From assembly GCA_038396625.1 (NCBI GenBank), contig CP121688.1, positions 1,984,001 through 2,048,000 of the forward strand: a stretch of 64,000 nucleotides of DNA, read 5' to 3'. Origin of the DNA: G038396625 sp038396625 (lineage in GTDB: Bacteria > Bacillota > Clostridia > Peptostreptococcales > Thermotaleaceae). The notes beneath the pieces were generated by a model. It saw only the letters and a program-made list of their open reading frames with translations. It had not been told where the DNA came from and made no database searches. Shown here piece after piece: positions 16,479 through 25,874 of this stretch (position 1 is its first letter; the number at the start of each line of letters is the position of its first letter). Both the position numbers and the translations under genes were made by a program.

Positions 16479-17789
16479 ATGAAGATCATAAAAAAGAAAG
16501 ATGCATTATTTATAAATTGGAAAGACTTAATGAAGTATATCAATAATCCTGCTGTACATGAGATTATCAACAGGATTCAGAACCTATGCAATACTTTTGA
16601 ATACCAGGCCTATATTGTAGGAGGATTTGTGCGAGATTTTTTGATGGACCGTCCTAGTAAGGATATTGATATTGTAATTGAGGGAAATGCATTAGAGATC
16701 GGACAAGCTTTAAGTAAACATTGTGATGTACCTTTTATAGCATACCATGATTTTCTTACAGGAAGGATAGAACTAAGTGAGGAACTTTCAATAGATTTAA
16801 TCACTGCAAGGAGTGAATACTATCAATCTCCAGGTGCACTTCCTATAGTGAAACCAGCACATTTAGTAGAGGATCTTCAACGAAGAGATTTTTCCATTAA
16901 TAGTATTGCTGTTCAAATAGATAAAAAAAATTGTGGAATGGTGATAGATTACTTCAAAGGATTGCAAGACTTATATAACAAAACCATTAGAATTTTACAT
17001 AATTTAAGTTTCTATGATGACCCTACGAGAATATTTAGAGCGATTAAATTTGAGAAAAGATATGATTTTTATATAGAAGAAAATACAAGTAAACTGATGT
17101 TAGATGTGATTGATAAGGATATCATGAGTCGGGTTAGTAAAGAAAGAATAAAAAATGAAATCTTTTGGATATTAGATGAAGAAAAAGCTTATGAAAATAT
17201 AAAAAAGCTGATTCATTTAAAATTATTGCAATTTCTTTATTCATATATCGTTTTTGATGAAGAAAATATTAAGGGATTAGAAGATATCAACAAAAGCACA
17301 TGGAATTTAGATATGAAAATAGATGATAGATTAGTGAAACTATTAATTGTATTTTCAAACTGTACAAGAGAACATCTAGATCATTTAAAAAGAGATCTTT
17401 GCCTAAATAAATATTATAGCCATTCTTTTACTGAAATGCTAAAATATAAAGAGGATATTTTTAATACCTTAAAAAAACCAAGCATTAGTAATTATGAATT
17501 ATTTAAACTACTTCAAAAGATAAATAAGGAAGTATTAACTGCTTTATATTATATAACACATGATGATATAGTAAGGCATAAAATTATTTATTATATACAA
17601 AACTTATGTCATACGAAATTGAAAATAAACGGAAATGATCTTGCTAAATTGTGTATCAAACCAGGTAAAATTTATAAGTGTATAATGGATGAGGTATTAA
17701 AAGCAAAACTTGATGGTCAAATACAAGGTCATGAAGAAGAGTTAAGATATGCATTAAATTTGTTTGATTCAATGAATAACGATGAATAG
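16479..17789 (+). CDS. tRNA nucleotidyltransferase / poly(A) polymerase family protein
   Basis: A class II nucleotidyltransferase of 436 residues. The head domain shows GGFVRDFLMDRPSKDIDIV with the two catalytic aspartates, and DLQRRDFSINSIAVQ is the conserved RRDxxxNA-type motif; the neck block FYDDPTRIFRAIKFEKRY follows. These are shared by CCA-adding enzymes, split CC- or A-adding enzymes and poly(A) polymerases, which cannot be told apart by eye. The C-terminal ~200 residues are divergent. It lies alone upstream of scpA, with a weak promoter region containing TATAAT-like sequence before it. Confidence 0.85.
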   Translation: MKIIKKKDALFINWKDLMKYINNPAVHEIINRIQNLCNTFEYQAYIVGGFVRDFLMDRPSKDIDIVIEGNALEIGQALSKHCDVPFIAYHDFLTGRIELSEELSIDLITARSEYYQSPGALPIVKPAHLVEDLQRRDFSINSIAVQIDKKNCGMVIDYFKGLQDLYNKTIRILHNLSFYDDPTRIFRAIKFEKRYDFYIEENTSKLMLDVIDKDIMSRVSKERIKNEIFWILDEEKAYENIKKLIHLKLLQFLYSYIVFDEENIKGLEDINKSTWNLDMKIDDRLVKLLIVFSNCTREHLDHLKRDLCLNKYYSHSFTEMLKYKEDIFNTLKKPSISNYELFKLLQKINKEVLTALYYITHDDIVRHKIIYYIQNLCHTKLKINGNDLAKLCIKPGKIYKCIMDEVLKAKLDGQIQGHEEELRYALNLFDSMNNDE

Positions 17790-17813
17790 TCTTTTAACAA
17801 GTAGGTGGAAAAT

Positions 17814-18569
17814 ATGGCGTATAATGTAAAACTTGAGGTTTTTGAAGGACCTTTTGATTTGTTATTTCATTTAATTGAAAAGGCTCAGGTAGATATTTAT
17901 AATATTCCAATTGCTACGATTGCAGAGCAATACATTCAATATATTCAGGAAATGAAAGATTTTGATCTAGAAGTTACCAGTGAATTTTTAGTAATGGCGG
18001 CCACTTTATTAGAGATAAAATCAAAAATGTTGCTTCCTCAAAAACAGGAAGAACAACTAGAAATAGAATTAGAAAGTGAAGATCCGAGAAAGGAATTAGT
18101 AAAACGATTGATTGAATATAAAAAATATAAGCATATGGCGATAGAATTGAAAAAAAGAGAAGAAGTTTATAAAAAGGTTTTTTATAAACAGCAAGAGCAA
18201 TTAGATCAGTTTATAGTATGTGATGAGCAAGAATTAGATAACTTAGAATTAAAAGATCTTCTAGAAGCTTTTCATCGTTTAGTCAAAAAACGAATAAGAA
18301 CAAATGAAAATAGATTACATTTTAATGAAATTAAAAGAGATACATTTACAATAGAGTATAAAATTGAACAAATTAAAAACCTATTGGCGAATAATAATTT
18401 TTTAACTTTTGAACAATTATTCTTTGATGCTTATGATAAAAGTGAAATTGTTATCACTTTTCTAGCACTCTTAGAATTAATGAAACTAAAATTTATCTTA
18501 GCTCAGCAAAATGAGGCGTTTGGAACAATTATACTAAAGAAAAATGTTATAAGCAATGAGGTGCAATAA
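17814..18569 (+). CDS. scpA: Segregation and condensation protein A (kleisin)
   Basis: ScpA is the kleisin that bridges the SMC ATPase heads in bacterial condensin. The N-terminal VFEGPFDLLFHLIEKAQVDIYNIPI and SEFLVMAATLLEIKSKMLLP motifs are diagnostic, and the C-terminal winged-helix part follows an acidic, variable linker. I use ATG 17814 with AGGTGG at six bases; a GTG at 17805 would add three residues. 251 residues is normal. scpB begins two bases after the stop. Confidence 0.95.
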   Translation: MAYNVKLEVFEGPFDLLFHLIEKAQVDIYNIPIATIAEQYIQYIQEMKDFDLEVTSEFLVMAATLLEIKSKMLLPQKQEEQLEIELESEDPRKELVKRLIEYKKYKHMAIELKKREEVYKKVFYKQQEQLDQFIVCDEQELDNLELKDLLEAFHRLVKKRIRTNENRLHFNEIKRDTFTIEYKIEQIKNLLANNNFLTFEQLFFDAYDKSEIVITFLALLELMKLKFILAQQNEAFGTIILKKNVISNEVQ

Positions 18570-18571
18570 AA

Positions 18572-19129
18572 ATGGATGAAAAAGAGGTCAAATCGATTAT
18601 TGAAGCAATGTTATTTGTATGGGCAGATCCTTTAGGTATTAAGTCCATTGCAGATACATTAAATCTTCCTTCTGAATTTATACGAAAATGCTTAATCGAT
18701 CTAAAAAAGGAATATGAAAAAGATAATAGAGGAATGCAAATTATTGAAGTGAACAATAGTTTTCAAATGTGTACGAATAAAAAATACTTTGATTTTATTC
18801 AACGCTTATGTAGTCCAATACAAAATAAAGGATTAACACAAGCAGCTCTAGAGGTACTGGCAATTATAGCTTATAAACAACCTATAACAAGACCTGAAGT
18901 TGAAAAAATCCGAGGAGTAAAAAGTGACAAAGCAATGCATACACTTTTAGAAAAAGAATTAATTATGGAAGCAGGACGATTAGAAAAGACTGGACGTCCT
19001 ATTATATATAAAACAACAGATATTTTTTTAAAAGCTTTTGGACTAGCTAATTTAGAAGAACTACAGCAAATAGAAGATTTTGCAAAACTACAATTTAATG
19101 AAATAGAAGAATCTGAGGCCGATAAATAA
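18572..19129 (+). CDS. scpB: Segregation and condensation protein B
   Basis: ScpB dimer binds the middle of ScpA and regulates SMC. Two winged helices are evident: IIEAMLFVWADPLG at the N-terminus and QAALEVLAIIAYKQPITRPEVEKIRGV in the centre, with the RLEKTGRPIIYKTT turn. 185 residues matches the family. The gene runs into a terminator hairpin that includes its stop codon. Confidence 0.95.
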   Translation: MDEKEVKSIIEAMLFVWADPLGIKSIADTLNLPSEFIRKCLIDLKKEYEKDNRGMQIIEVNNSFQMCTNKKYFDFIQRLCSPIQNKGLTQAALEVLAIIAYKQPITRPEVEKIRGVKSDKAMHTLLEKELIMEAGRLEKTGRPIIYKTTDIFLKAFGLANLEELQQIEDFAKLQFNEIEESEADK

Positions 19130-19144
19130 TATTTATCGGTTTTT
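19119..19144 (+). terminator. Terminator overlapping the scpB stop
   Basis: CCGATAAAT pairs with ATTTATCGG around an AAT loop, followed by TTTTTA. The stop codon lies in the left arm. Confidence 0.8.
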
Positions 19145-19239
19145 ATATTGACAAAAGTTTGCTTATGACTAGAAGTTATTTTGTTTATAAGCATAAAAAG
19201 AGATAAAAAAACCACCTGTAGAATAAATTAAGAAGATAA

Positions 19240-19269
19240 GTGTATTTTTTGTAGGATTTGGAAAAAATA
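19240..19269 (+). promoter_or_regulatory. Candidate sigma-F promoter of ytfI-ytfJ
   Basis: GGAAAAAATA at 19260-19269 fits the sigma-F -10 consensus GGNNANAHTR in every position, and GTGTA at 19240-19244 lies 15 bases upstream (four of five to GYATA). ytfJ is a sigma-F gene in Bacillus. Confidence 0.6.
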
Positions 19270-19300
19270 TACTGTAATCCTACTGAAAAGAGGTGGTGTT

Positions 19301-19963
19301 TTGCAATTTCTTATTTATGCAATTATCGTGATGTGTACAATAATTTGTATCTTAATGATTACGCCCCTAATCATTCATATAAAGATTTTAAAAGACAAGA
19401 CCAATGATGTAATTGCTGTATACTTTAAAGCATTATTTGGATTGCTAAGATACAAGCTTGAAGTTCCCTTAGTGGATTTAATATTCAATAAAGATGGAAA
19501 ACCATTTTTAAAGACAGAAGTTGAAGTGAAAAATAATCAAAAAGAGCAACCTATAAATAAAGGAGAATCTTTTCTGACCTTCAAAGAAATACAGAACCTT
19601 CAAGATAAATTCAACTTTTTTTTAAATACCTATTTTGATATCTTTAATGATATTCGCAAAGAAATAAAAGTAAAACAACTTTTATGGACAACAAAATTTG
19701 GTGTTGGAGATGCAGCAGCAACAGGCATATTATCAGGTGTATTTTGGATGATGAAAAGTTACATTATAACCCTTATAAAAAACAATACAAAATGTAGTCA
19801 TATTTCCTTAGACATTGAACCACATTTCAATAAAGAGATTTTTAAAACATCCCTTGACTGTATAATAAGTATCAAAATAGGCTATATTATTATTGCAGCA
19901 ATACAGTTTGGTTATACATTTTTAAGAAAAGGTGGTCGAAATCATGGACAATCATCCAATTGA
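19301..19963 (+). CDS. ytfI: YtfI-like DUF2953 protein
   Basis: A 220-residue protein with an N-terminal membrane helix (about residues 4-24) and another hydrophobic segment near residues 190-210; the central part contains the DUF2953 pattern FGVGDAAATGILSGVFWMM. Its function is unknown. It starts with TTG behind GAGGTGGTG, and overlaps ytfJ by 20 bases, the same pairing as ytfI-ytfJ in Bacillus. A forespore promoter candidate suggests expression in the forespore. Confidence 0.82.
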   Translation: MQFLIYAIIVMCTIICILMITPLIIHIKILKDKTNDVIAVYFKALFGLLRYKLEVPLVDLIFNKDGKPFLKTEVEVKNNQKEQPINKGESFLTFKEIQNLQDKFNFFLNTYFDIFNDIRKEIKVKQLLWTTKFGVGDAAATGILSGVFWMMKSYIITLIKNNTKCSHISLDIEPHFNKEIFKTSLDCIISIKIGYIIIAAIQFGYTFLRKGGRNHGQSSN

Positions 19964-20396
19964 AGGGTTAATGAAAACAACAATGGAAAGTTTAAAGGAT
20001 ATGGTAGATGTAAATACAATTGTAGGAGATCCAGTTGAAACACCGGATGGCACAGTTATTATTCCTATATCAAGAGTATCTTTTGGTTTTGCTTCTGGTG
20101 GAGGAGAATACAATATTAAAACAAATAGGGATAAGATGGACGATGAGAATAATGCAGATAATAAATTACCATTTGCAGGTGGGACGGGTGCAGGGGTTTC
20201 TGTACAACCTGTTGCGTTTATGGTTGTAGGTAATGGCGAAATGAAGCTCTTACCTGTAGATCAAAATGCCACTATGGTAGATAGTATCATTAATTTTGCT
20301 CCTAAATTATTAGATAAAATACAAGAAATGAGCCAAAGAGTGAATACAAACAAATCTTCAAAAGACCTAAAAGAAAAGGAAGAGATGTATGAGTAA
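19944..20396 (+). CDS. gerW: Sporulation protein YtfJ/GerW
   Basis: GerW/YtfJ is a conserved forespore protein needed for normal germination in Bacillus; its biochemical role is unknown. The hallmark blocks are GDPVETPDGTVIIPISRVSFGFASGGGE (quoted in parts: GDPVETPDG, PISRVSFGF), the glycine-rich FAGGTGAGVSVQPVAFMV and VDSIINFAPKLLDKI. The start at ATG 19944 is supported by AGGTGG ten bases upstream; a GTG at 19932 is in frame. 150 residues is normal. Confidence 0.92.
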   Translation: MDNHPIEGLMKTTMESLKDMVDVNTIVGDPVETPDGTVIIPISRVSFGFASGGGEYNIKTNRDKMDDENNADNKLPFAGGTGAGVSVQPVAFMVVGNGEMKLLPVDQNATMVDSIINFAPKLLDKIQEMSQRVNTNKSSKDLKEKEEMYE

Positions 20397-20405
20397 GGCA
20401 TAAAT

Positions 20406-20433
20406 AAGAGTAGCCCTTACTCTTGTTTTTTTT
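20406..20433 (+). terminator. Terminator after gerW
   Basis: AAGAGTA and TACTCTT pair around GCCCT; a run of eight T follows after one G. Confidence 0.8.
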
Positions 20434-20516
20434 GTATGTTTATGTTCTATTTATCGTATTTTTTATCCATAGATGGTTAATACTAGAATAAATCAACACA
20501 AAATGGAGTGATGCAA

Positions 20517-21620
20517 TTGAACAGAAAAATGACAGCAAGGTCTATAGCGATCATAACGATCTTCTTTTTTTTAAATATGATGATGTCTTATGCTAATACT
20601 AACAACATTTCTGCCAGCAGTGCGATTGTTATGGATGTTAAAACAGGGAGAATTCTTTTTGAAAAAAATATTAATCAAAAAAAACCTATGGCAAGTACCA
20701 CAAAAATCATGACAGCTTTGCTAGCTTTAGAAAAGACGCCGTTAGAAGAAATTATAAAAGTTCCTCGAAATGCAGTAGGAGTAGAAGGATCATCTATTTA
20801 TCTTCAATATGATGAAAAATTATCTATGAAAGATTTACTTTATGGTTTAATGCTACGATCAGGGAATGATGCAGCGACTGCAGTTGCTGTCCATGTATCT
20901 GGATCTGTAGAAAAATTTTCAGACTTAATGAACAAAAGGGCTAGAGAACTTGGTGCGATTAATACAAACTTTATGAATCCACATGGCCTTCATAATGCAA
21001 GTCATTATACTACTGCATATGATCTAGCATTAATTACACGAGAAGCTCTTAAAAATAAGAATTTTAGCGAGATTGTACAAACGAAACTTTGGGTTGCGGA
21101 AAGAGAAGGTTATAAATACTTTTATAATAAGAACAAAATACTTTCCCAATATGCAGGTGGAAATGGTGTTAAAACAGGATATACAAAAGCAGCAGGCAGA
21201 TGTCTTGTTACATCTGCAACTAGAAATGGTATGCAGTTATTATGTGTTGTTTTAAATGCACCAAATTGGTTTCAAGATTCATACCAGTTACTGGATAATG
21301 CATTTGAGAAATACGATGCAGTTTCTATTATAAAAAAAGATGCAATTTTAAAAACGATTAGCGTAAAAAATGGAAAAAAATCCAGTACGAAATTAATTTC
21401 TACAGAAGATGTTGTCATACCGTTAACAGAAAAAGAAAAGGATAAAATTAGGACAGTACTAGATGTAAATGAAGTTTTTGAAGCACCTATTGCAAGAGGT
21501 GTAAAACTAGGAAAAGCAAAAATATATCTACATGATCAGTTACTGTATATTGCAGATTTAATGTGTAGAGAAGATATTGGCACAAAAAGTTTTAAAGATA
21601 AAGTCTTAGATATACTGTAG
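20517..21620 (+). CDS. D-alanyl-D-alanine carboxypeptidase (second S11 peptidase)
   Basis: A second PBP5-type carboxypeptidase, ~367 residues, exported by a signal peptide ending around residue 28. The catalytic set is STTK (SxxK), SGND (SxN) and KTGYT. It is clearly related to DacF in this window but differs through much of the C-terminal domain. The likely start is TTG 20517, with GGAG eight bases upstream; in-frame GTG 20508 and ATG 20511 lie too close to the ribosome site. It stands downstream of gerW with its own terminator, so a spore-cortex role (like DacB) is plausible but not shown. Confidence 0.88.
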   Translation: MNRKMTARSIAIITIFFFLNMMMSYANTNNISASSAIVMDVKTGRILFEKNINQKKPMASTTKIMTALLALEKTPLEEIIKVPRNAVGVEGSSIYLQYDEKLSMKDLLYGLMLRSGNDAATAVAVHVSGSVEKFSDLMNKRARELGAINTNFMNPHGLHNASHYTTAYDLALITREALKNKNFSEIVQTKLWVAEREGYKYFYNKNKILSQYAGGNGVKTGYTKAAGRCLVTSATRNGMQLLCVVLNAPNWFQDSYQLLDNAFEKYDAVSIIKKDAILKTISVKNGKKSSTKLISTEDVVIPLTEKEKDKIRTVLDVNEVFEAPIARGVKLGKAKIYLHDQLLYIADLMCREDIGTKSFKDKVLDIL

Positions 21621-21676
21621 AAAGAAAATCAAAGATTTAAATTTCTTACATGAGATATGGAACATAAATGGAACCT

Positions 21677-21708
21677 AAAAAATACCCTATAATTATAGGG
21701 TTTTTTTA
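21677..21708 (+). terminator. Terminator after the second carboxypeptidase gene
   Basis: ACCCTAT pairs with ATAGGGT around AATT, flanked by six A on the left and seven T on the right. Confidence 0.85.
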
Positions 21709-21733
21709 GGTTTCAAAAAAGGAGGGACGAATA

Positions 21734-22705
21734 TTGCCAAACGAAAATTTAAAATGTATTGATGCCGGCAGTGAGTATTGCCCATGTTATTTGGCAGAAA
21801 CCAACGATTGTATTGTATGTAGCCAGCTTAGTGGAAAAAGTTTTTGTGATTGCAACTGGAATGGCGTATGTATTTATCAAGAATACTTTTGGTGTGGCAA
21901 TAAAAAGAAAAATCATCGAGAGATCAGTGAAGCAAAAATTATCCAAAAAAAAGAGATGACCGAACAAGTAACGATCTTGAAATTAAAAACTACGCAAGCT
22001 TTAGCAAGAAAATTGAAACATCCAGGATCTTATATATTTATAAGAGATGTGCATAAGCCTGTTTTTTTTGATGTACCTATGTCAATTATGAAGGCTGATG
22101 AAAATAAAGGGGAAATTGAAATTGCCGTACATGTATTAGGGCCTAAAACAAAATCCTTGATTGCATGTAGCAATACTGTTCTAATAAAAGGGCCTTATTG
22201 GAATGGAATATTAGGATTTAAAGATTTAAAAAATATGACAGAGAAAAAAGCTTTACTTATTGCAAGGGGAATTTCTTTAGCACCATCTCTGCTTACTGTT
22301 CAATATCTTTTAAAAAATAAAAATAATGTAACTTTTATCATGGATTCTGGAAAAATCAATCACATTTTTATAGACGATTATATCAAGGACCTTGATATAG
22401 AAAAGGTTGTGCTTAATTTAAGAGACCAAGGTGAACGAAAAATAATGACCGAGATATTGAAAAATGGTAATTATGATCTTGTTTATAGTGGCGGTTCGGA
22501 TAGACTTCATGGAATGATAGCAAATGAAATAAAAAACCTAGGGATGCAGACAAAACATATTATAACCAATAATAGTGAAATGTGTTGTGGTGAAGGAATT
22601 TGTGGTGCATGTTCTTATCAGTCAAGGAACGGAAAAGTGATAAAAATGTGTAAAACTCAATTGGGGGCTAAGGATGTTTTAGAAGGGAGGAAGGCTGATG
22701 GCTAG
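21734..22705 (+). CDS. PyrK-like iron-sulfur flavoprotein reductase subunit with extra cysteine-rich N-terminus
   Basis: A 323-residue relative of dihydroorotate dehydrogenase electron-transfer subunits. Residues 1-60 carry about ten cysteines (CPCYLAETNDCIVC, FCDCNWNGVC), unlike PyrK; the middle is a ferredoxin-reductase-type FAD/NAD domain (GSYIFIRD, IARGISLAPSL), and the C-terminus has a 2Fe-2S set MCCGEGICGACS. No pyrD lies nearby, so it is not pyrimidine synthesis. It starts with TTG behind GGAGGGACG and overlaps by eight bases a partner flavoprotein. It probably passes electrons from NAD(P)H to that partner. Substrate unknown. Confidence 0.78.
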   Translation: MPNENLKCIDAGSEYCPCYLAETNDCIVCSQLSGKSFCDCNWNGVCIYQEYFWCGNKKKNHREISEAKIIQKKEMTEQVTILKLKTTQALARKLKHPGSYIFIRDVHKPVFFDVPMSIMKADENKGEIEIAVHVLGPKTKSLIACSNTVLIKGPYWNGILGFKDLKNMTEKKALLIARGISLAPSLLTVQYLLKNKNNVTFIMDSGKINHIFIDDYIKDLDIEKVVLNLRDQGERKIMTEILKNGNYDLVYSGGSDRLHGMIANEIKNLGMQTKHIITNNSEMCCGEGICGACSYQSRNGKVIKMCKTQLGAKDVLEGRKADG

Positions 22706-23978
22706 AGTAGTGGTTATTGGAGGCGGATGGAGTGGTGTAGCAGCTGCTGTTACTGCTAAAAAAGCAGGTGCTGAGGTAACAATCTTAGAGAGAATGGATA
22801 TATTACTGGGATTAGGAAACGTCGGTGGTATCATGCGAAATAATGGAAGATATACTGCTGCTGAAGAATGTAGTTTGTTGGGTGCAAAGGAACTATTTAC
22901 AATTACCGATAAAGCTTCAAGGCATACGAATATCAATTTTCCTGGACATATTCATGCAAGCTTATACGATGTATGCAAAATAGAACCTATGGTTAGGCAG
23001 TTTATAAAAGAAATGGACATTGATATTTTATTTCAAGCAAGAGCTGTGGATGTTCAATTAAAAGATAAAGCTATTGCAGGCATTGTATTACAGGATGGAA
23101 AAATTATTGAAGGGGATATTTTTATTGAGACCACTGGTTCTACAGGTCCTATGGGAAATTGCCTAAAATACGGAAACGGATGTTCTATGTGTATTTTAAG
23201 ATGCCCTTCCTTTGGTCCGAGAATAAGTATTAGTCAAAAAGCAGGTATAGAAGATATTTTGGGGCAAAGAAAAGATGGTTCTTATGGTGCATTCAGTGGG
23301 TCCTGCAAGCTAAATAAAGACTCCTTAAGTATAGAGATTGTAGAAAAATTGAATAAAGAGGGCGTCGTAATATTACCAATACCTAAGCAAGATATAAATA
23401 CTAAGAAATTAGATATGAAAGTATGCCAACAATATGCATTGAAAGAATATGCTGAAAATTTAGTCTTGCTTGATACAGGGCATGCTAAATTAATGGCATC
23501 GTTTTATCCATTAGAAAAACTTAGAAAGATTAAAGGATTAGAAAATGCACGTTACGAAGATCCTTATTCAGGAGGCATTGGTAATTCTATAAGATATTTA
23601 TCTATAGCACCTAGAGATAACAAAATGAAAGTTCGTAGCATTGATAATATGCTGTGTGCAGGAGAAAAATCAGGACTTTTCGTTGGCCATACAGAAGCTA
23701 TTGTGACAGGGAGTTTAGCAGGTCATAATAGTGTACGCTTATTAAAAGGAATGACATTATTAGAAATACCAGTAAATTTAGCTGTTGGCGATTTAATCGC
23801 TTATGAGAATAATAGAATAAAAACTGAAGAAGGTAGAAAAACACGATATACTTTTGCAGGATCAGATTATTTTCAAAGAATGAAGGAGCTAAATTTATAT
23901 ACAACAAATATAGAAACGCTTAAGAAAAAAATTAAAAGAATGGATTTATTAAATATATTTGATGAAAAGCTAGTATAA
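22698..23978 (+). CDS. FAD-dependent oxidoreductase, GidA/TrmFO-related, partner of the PyrK-like subunit
   Basis: A 426-residue flavoprotein. The FAD site VVVIGGGWSGVAAAVTAKKAG opens the protein; VGGIMRNNGRY, a cysteine cluster NGCSMCILRCPSFGPRIS near residue 160, and a late NMLCAGEKSGLFVGHTEA block are related to GidA/TrmFO proteins. The cysteine cluster could hold a metal centre or redox disulfide. It overlaps the preceding gene, so the two form one complex or pathway. The pair recurs in clostridia but, to my knowledge, has no assigned reaction. Confidence 0.75.
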   Translation: MARVVVIGGGWSGVAAAVTAKKAGAEVTILERMDILLGLGNVGGIMRNNGRYTAAEECSLLGAKELFTITDKASRHTNINFPGHIHASLYDVCKIEPMVRQFIKEMDIDILFQARAVDVQLKDKAIAGIVLQDGKIIEGDIFIETTGSTGPMGNCLKYGNGCSMCILRCPSFGPRISISQKAGIEDILGQRKDGSYGAFSGSCKLNKDSLSIEIVEKLNKEGVVILPIPKQDINTKKLDMKVCQQYALKEYAENLVLLDTGHAKLMASFYPLEKLRKIKGLENARYEDPYSGGIGNSIRYLSIAPRDNKMKVRSIDNMLCAGEKSGLFVGHTEAIVTGSLAGHNSVRLLKGMTLLEIPVNLAVGDLIAYENNRIKTEEGRKTRYTFAGSDYFQRMKELNLYTTNIETLKKKIKRMDLLNIFDEKLV

Positions 23979-24018
23979 GCGATATAATATATCTAACAAA
24001 TGAAAAGGAGCTGTTTGT

Positions 24019-24726
24019 GTGAGATTACAAAAGTATATTGCACATGCTGGAATTGCCTCGAGAAGAAAGGCTGAGGAATTAATAAAGCTAGGAAGAGTAA
24101 AAGTCAATGGAAGAGTTGTAAAAGAAATGGGTATTACGGTTAATCCGTCTTTAGATAGTATTTGTATTGATAATCATATGATTCAACTAGAAGAGCAGAA
24201 AGTTTATATTATGCTTAATAAACCAGAAGGTTGTGTAACCACTTTATCTGATGAATTTAATAGACCTACTGTAGCTGACTTTGTGGAAGACATTCAAGAA
24301 AGAATATATCCAGTAGGGAGATTAGATTATGATACCTCAGGTCTATTACTTATGACAAATGATGGAGATTTATCTTTTCATTTAACTCACCCAAAGCATG
24401 AAGTAATAAAAACATATATTGCTCAAATTAAGGGTATGCTTACGAAAGAAGAAATCCATCAATTTAAAACAGGGATTGATATAGGAGGATATATCACTGC
24501 ACCAGCAAACATAGAAATACTGAAAAAAGATAAAACTACCTGTCAGGTAAAGGTAAGAATCCATGAAGGAAAAAATAGACAAATACGCAAAATGTTTGAA
24601 AAAATTAATCATCCTGTTATCAAATTAAAAAGAATAGCTATTGGTAATATCCAACTTGGCCAGTTGCCACGAAGAAAGTGGAGATACTTAACGGCTGAAG
24701 AAATAAAATATCTTCAATCCTGTTGA
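24019..24726 (+). CDS. rluB: Pseudouridine synthase, RsuA/RluB family
   Basis: A 235-residue rRNA pseudouridine synthase with an N-terminal S4 domain (RLQKYIAHAGIASRRKAEELI) and the catalytic motif GRLDYDTSGLLLMTNDG around residue 100. GKNRQIRKMFEKINHPV is the RluB/RluF/RsuA family motif. It would modify 23S or 16S rRNA; RluB is the usual Firmicutes assignment. GTG start behind AAAAGGAGC. Confidence 0.92.
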   Translation: MRLQKYIAHAGIASRRKAEELIKLGRVKVNGRVVKEMGITVNPSLDSICIDNHMIQLEEQKVYIMLNKPEGCVTTLSDEFNRPTVADFVEDIQERIYPVGRLDYDTSGLLLMTNDGDLSFHLTHPKHEVIKTYIAQIKGMLTKEEIHQFKTGIDIGGYITAPANIEILKKDKTTCQVKVRIHEGKNRQIRKMFEKINHPVIKLKRIAIGNIQLGQLPRRKWRYLTAEEIKYLQSC

Positions 24727-24828
24727 TGTACTTGAAAGAGTGCACGGTATTTGATAGACTCTTTCATGTACATCAATAGCTATTCTAAAAATTTTCATAA
24801 AATAAACATGCAAAAGGAGCATAGAATT

Positions 24829-25290
24829 ATGTTAGAAATCAGAATGGCATCCCTTGATGATATACATATATTGAAAGAATTATTAAAAGAAAGTAATCTT
24901 AAAGCCGATGAGGTAGAGAATTATATTTCAAACTGTATGATTGCATATGATTGTAATACTGCTGTTGCAGCTGCAGGCTTTATCCAAATAGATGATATAG
25001 CGATTATAACGTTTGTAATAGTTAAAAATACAAGACGTAGAGAATATTTAGGAGATGGGATTGTAAAGGCTCTTTTAAATCTTGCTGATAAAAGAGGGGT
25101 AACTAGGGTGTTTGTTGCTGAGGATCATTGTGCGCTATTTTTTAAAAAGATAGGTTTTCAAGAAATGCCTTTAAGTGAAAGCAAGAATTATTTTAATACT
25201 ATTCGTGCTACAGATTTATTCAGGAAAAATAAAATATTTTCTGCAACTTTACCAGATTTTTTTCTGAAAGCTTGTAAACATCATCATTAG
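24829..25290 (+). CDS. GNAT family acetyltransferase
   Basis: 153 residues from ATG 24829, chosen because AAGGAG lies nine bases upstream; the open frame extends further upstream without a ribosome site. The GNAT pattern is seen in VIVKNTRRREYLGDGIVKALLNLA (acetyl-CoA loop, quoted in part as RRREYLGDGIV) and in LFFKKIGFQEMP. The arginine-rich R-R-x-x-x-G/A loop is slightly irregular. Substrate unknown. It precedes mnmM by 14 bases, so the two may be co-transcribed. Confidence 0.75.
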   Translation: MLEIRMASLDDIHILKELLKESNLKADEVENYISNCMIAYDCNTAVAAAGFIQIDDIAIITFVIVKNTRRREYLGDGIVKALLNLADKRGVTRVFVAEDHCALFFKKIGFQEMPLSESKNYFNTIRATDLFRKNKIFSATLPDFFLKACKHHH

Positions 25291-25304
25291 AATGGGGGGC
25301 TTTG

Positions 25305-25874
25305 ATGAATGTAAGGCATTTGACACAAGTAACTGCCTTGGCTCAATCGGTTATGTCTGTTACTTTAAATGAAGGAGATACAGCTGTAGATGCTACAATG
25401 GGCAATGGTAATGACACATTATTTTTAGCAAAAACTGTAGGGAAACAAGGAAAGGTAATATCTTTTGATATACAAGAACAGGCAATAAATAGTACAAGAA
25501 GTTTGCTAGAACAAAATAGTGTATATGAGATAGTACAGCTAGTAAAGGATGGACATGAAAATATAGACCAATATGTTACAGAGGAAATTACAGGTATCAT
25601 GTTTAATCTAGGATATCTACCAAAAGCTGATCATAAAATTACTACCCGTCCTGAAACAACAATTTTGGCTATTAATAAGTCTCTAAGTCTATTAAAAAGA
25701 AATGGCATCATGACAATTGTAATTTATTATGGTCATTTAGGTGGTGGCGTGGAAAAAGAAAAAGTAATTGACTATGTAAAAACATTAAATCAAAATAAAT
25801 TTCATGTTAGCAAGCTTGAGTTCATAAACCAATCAAATGACCCTCCAATTCTTGTAACAATTATAAAAAAATAA
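25305..25874 (+). CDS. mnmM: tRNA 5-aminomethyluridine methyltransferase (YtqB family)
   Basis: A 189-residue class I SAM methyltransferase of the rRNA_methylase/YtqB family (PF06962). Motif I is VDATMGNGNDTLFLA, followed by VISFDIQEQAI, and the family-specific MFNLGYLPKADH and IYYGHLGGGVEKE. B. subtilis YtqB is MnmM, which adds the methyl of mnm5s2U34 in tRNA; this is established for that homologue, inferred here. Start ATG 25305 with a GGGGGG ribosome site; TTG 25302 is also in frame. Confidence 0.85.
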   Translation: MNVRHLTQVTALAQSVMSVTLNEGDTAVDATMGNGNDTLFLAKTVGKQGKVISFDIQEQAINSTRSLLEQNSVYEIVQLVKDGHENIDQYVTEEITGIMFNLGYLPKADHKITTRPETTILAINKSLSLLKRNGIMTIVIYYGHLGGGVEKEKVIDYVKTLNQNKFHVSKLEFINQSNDPPILVTIIKK

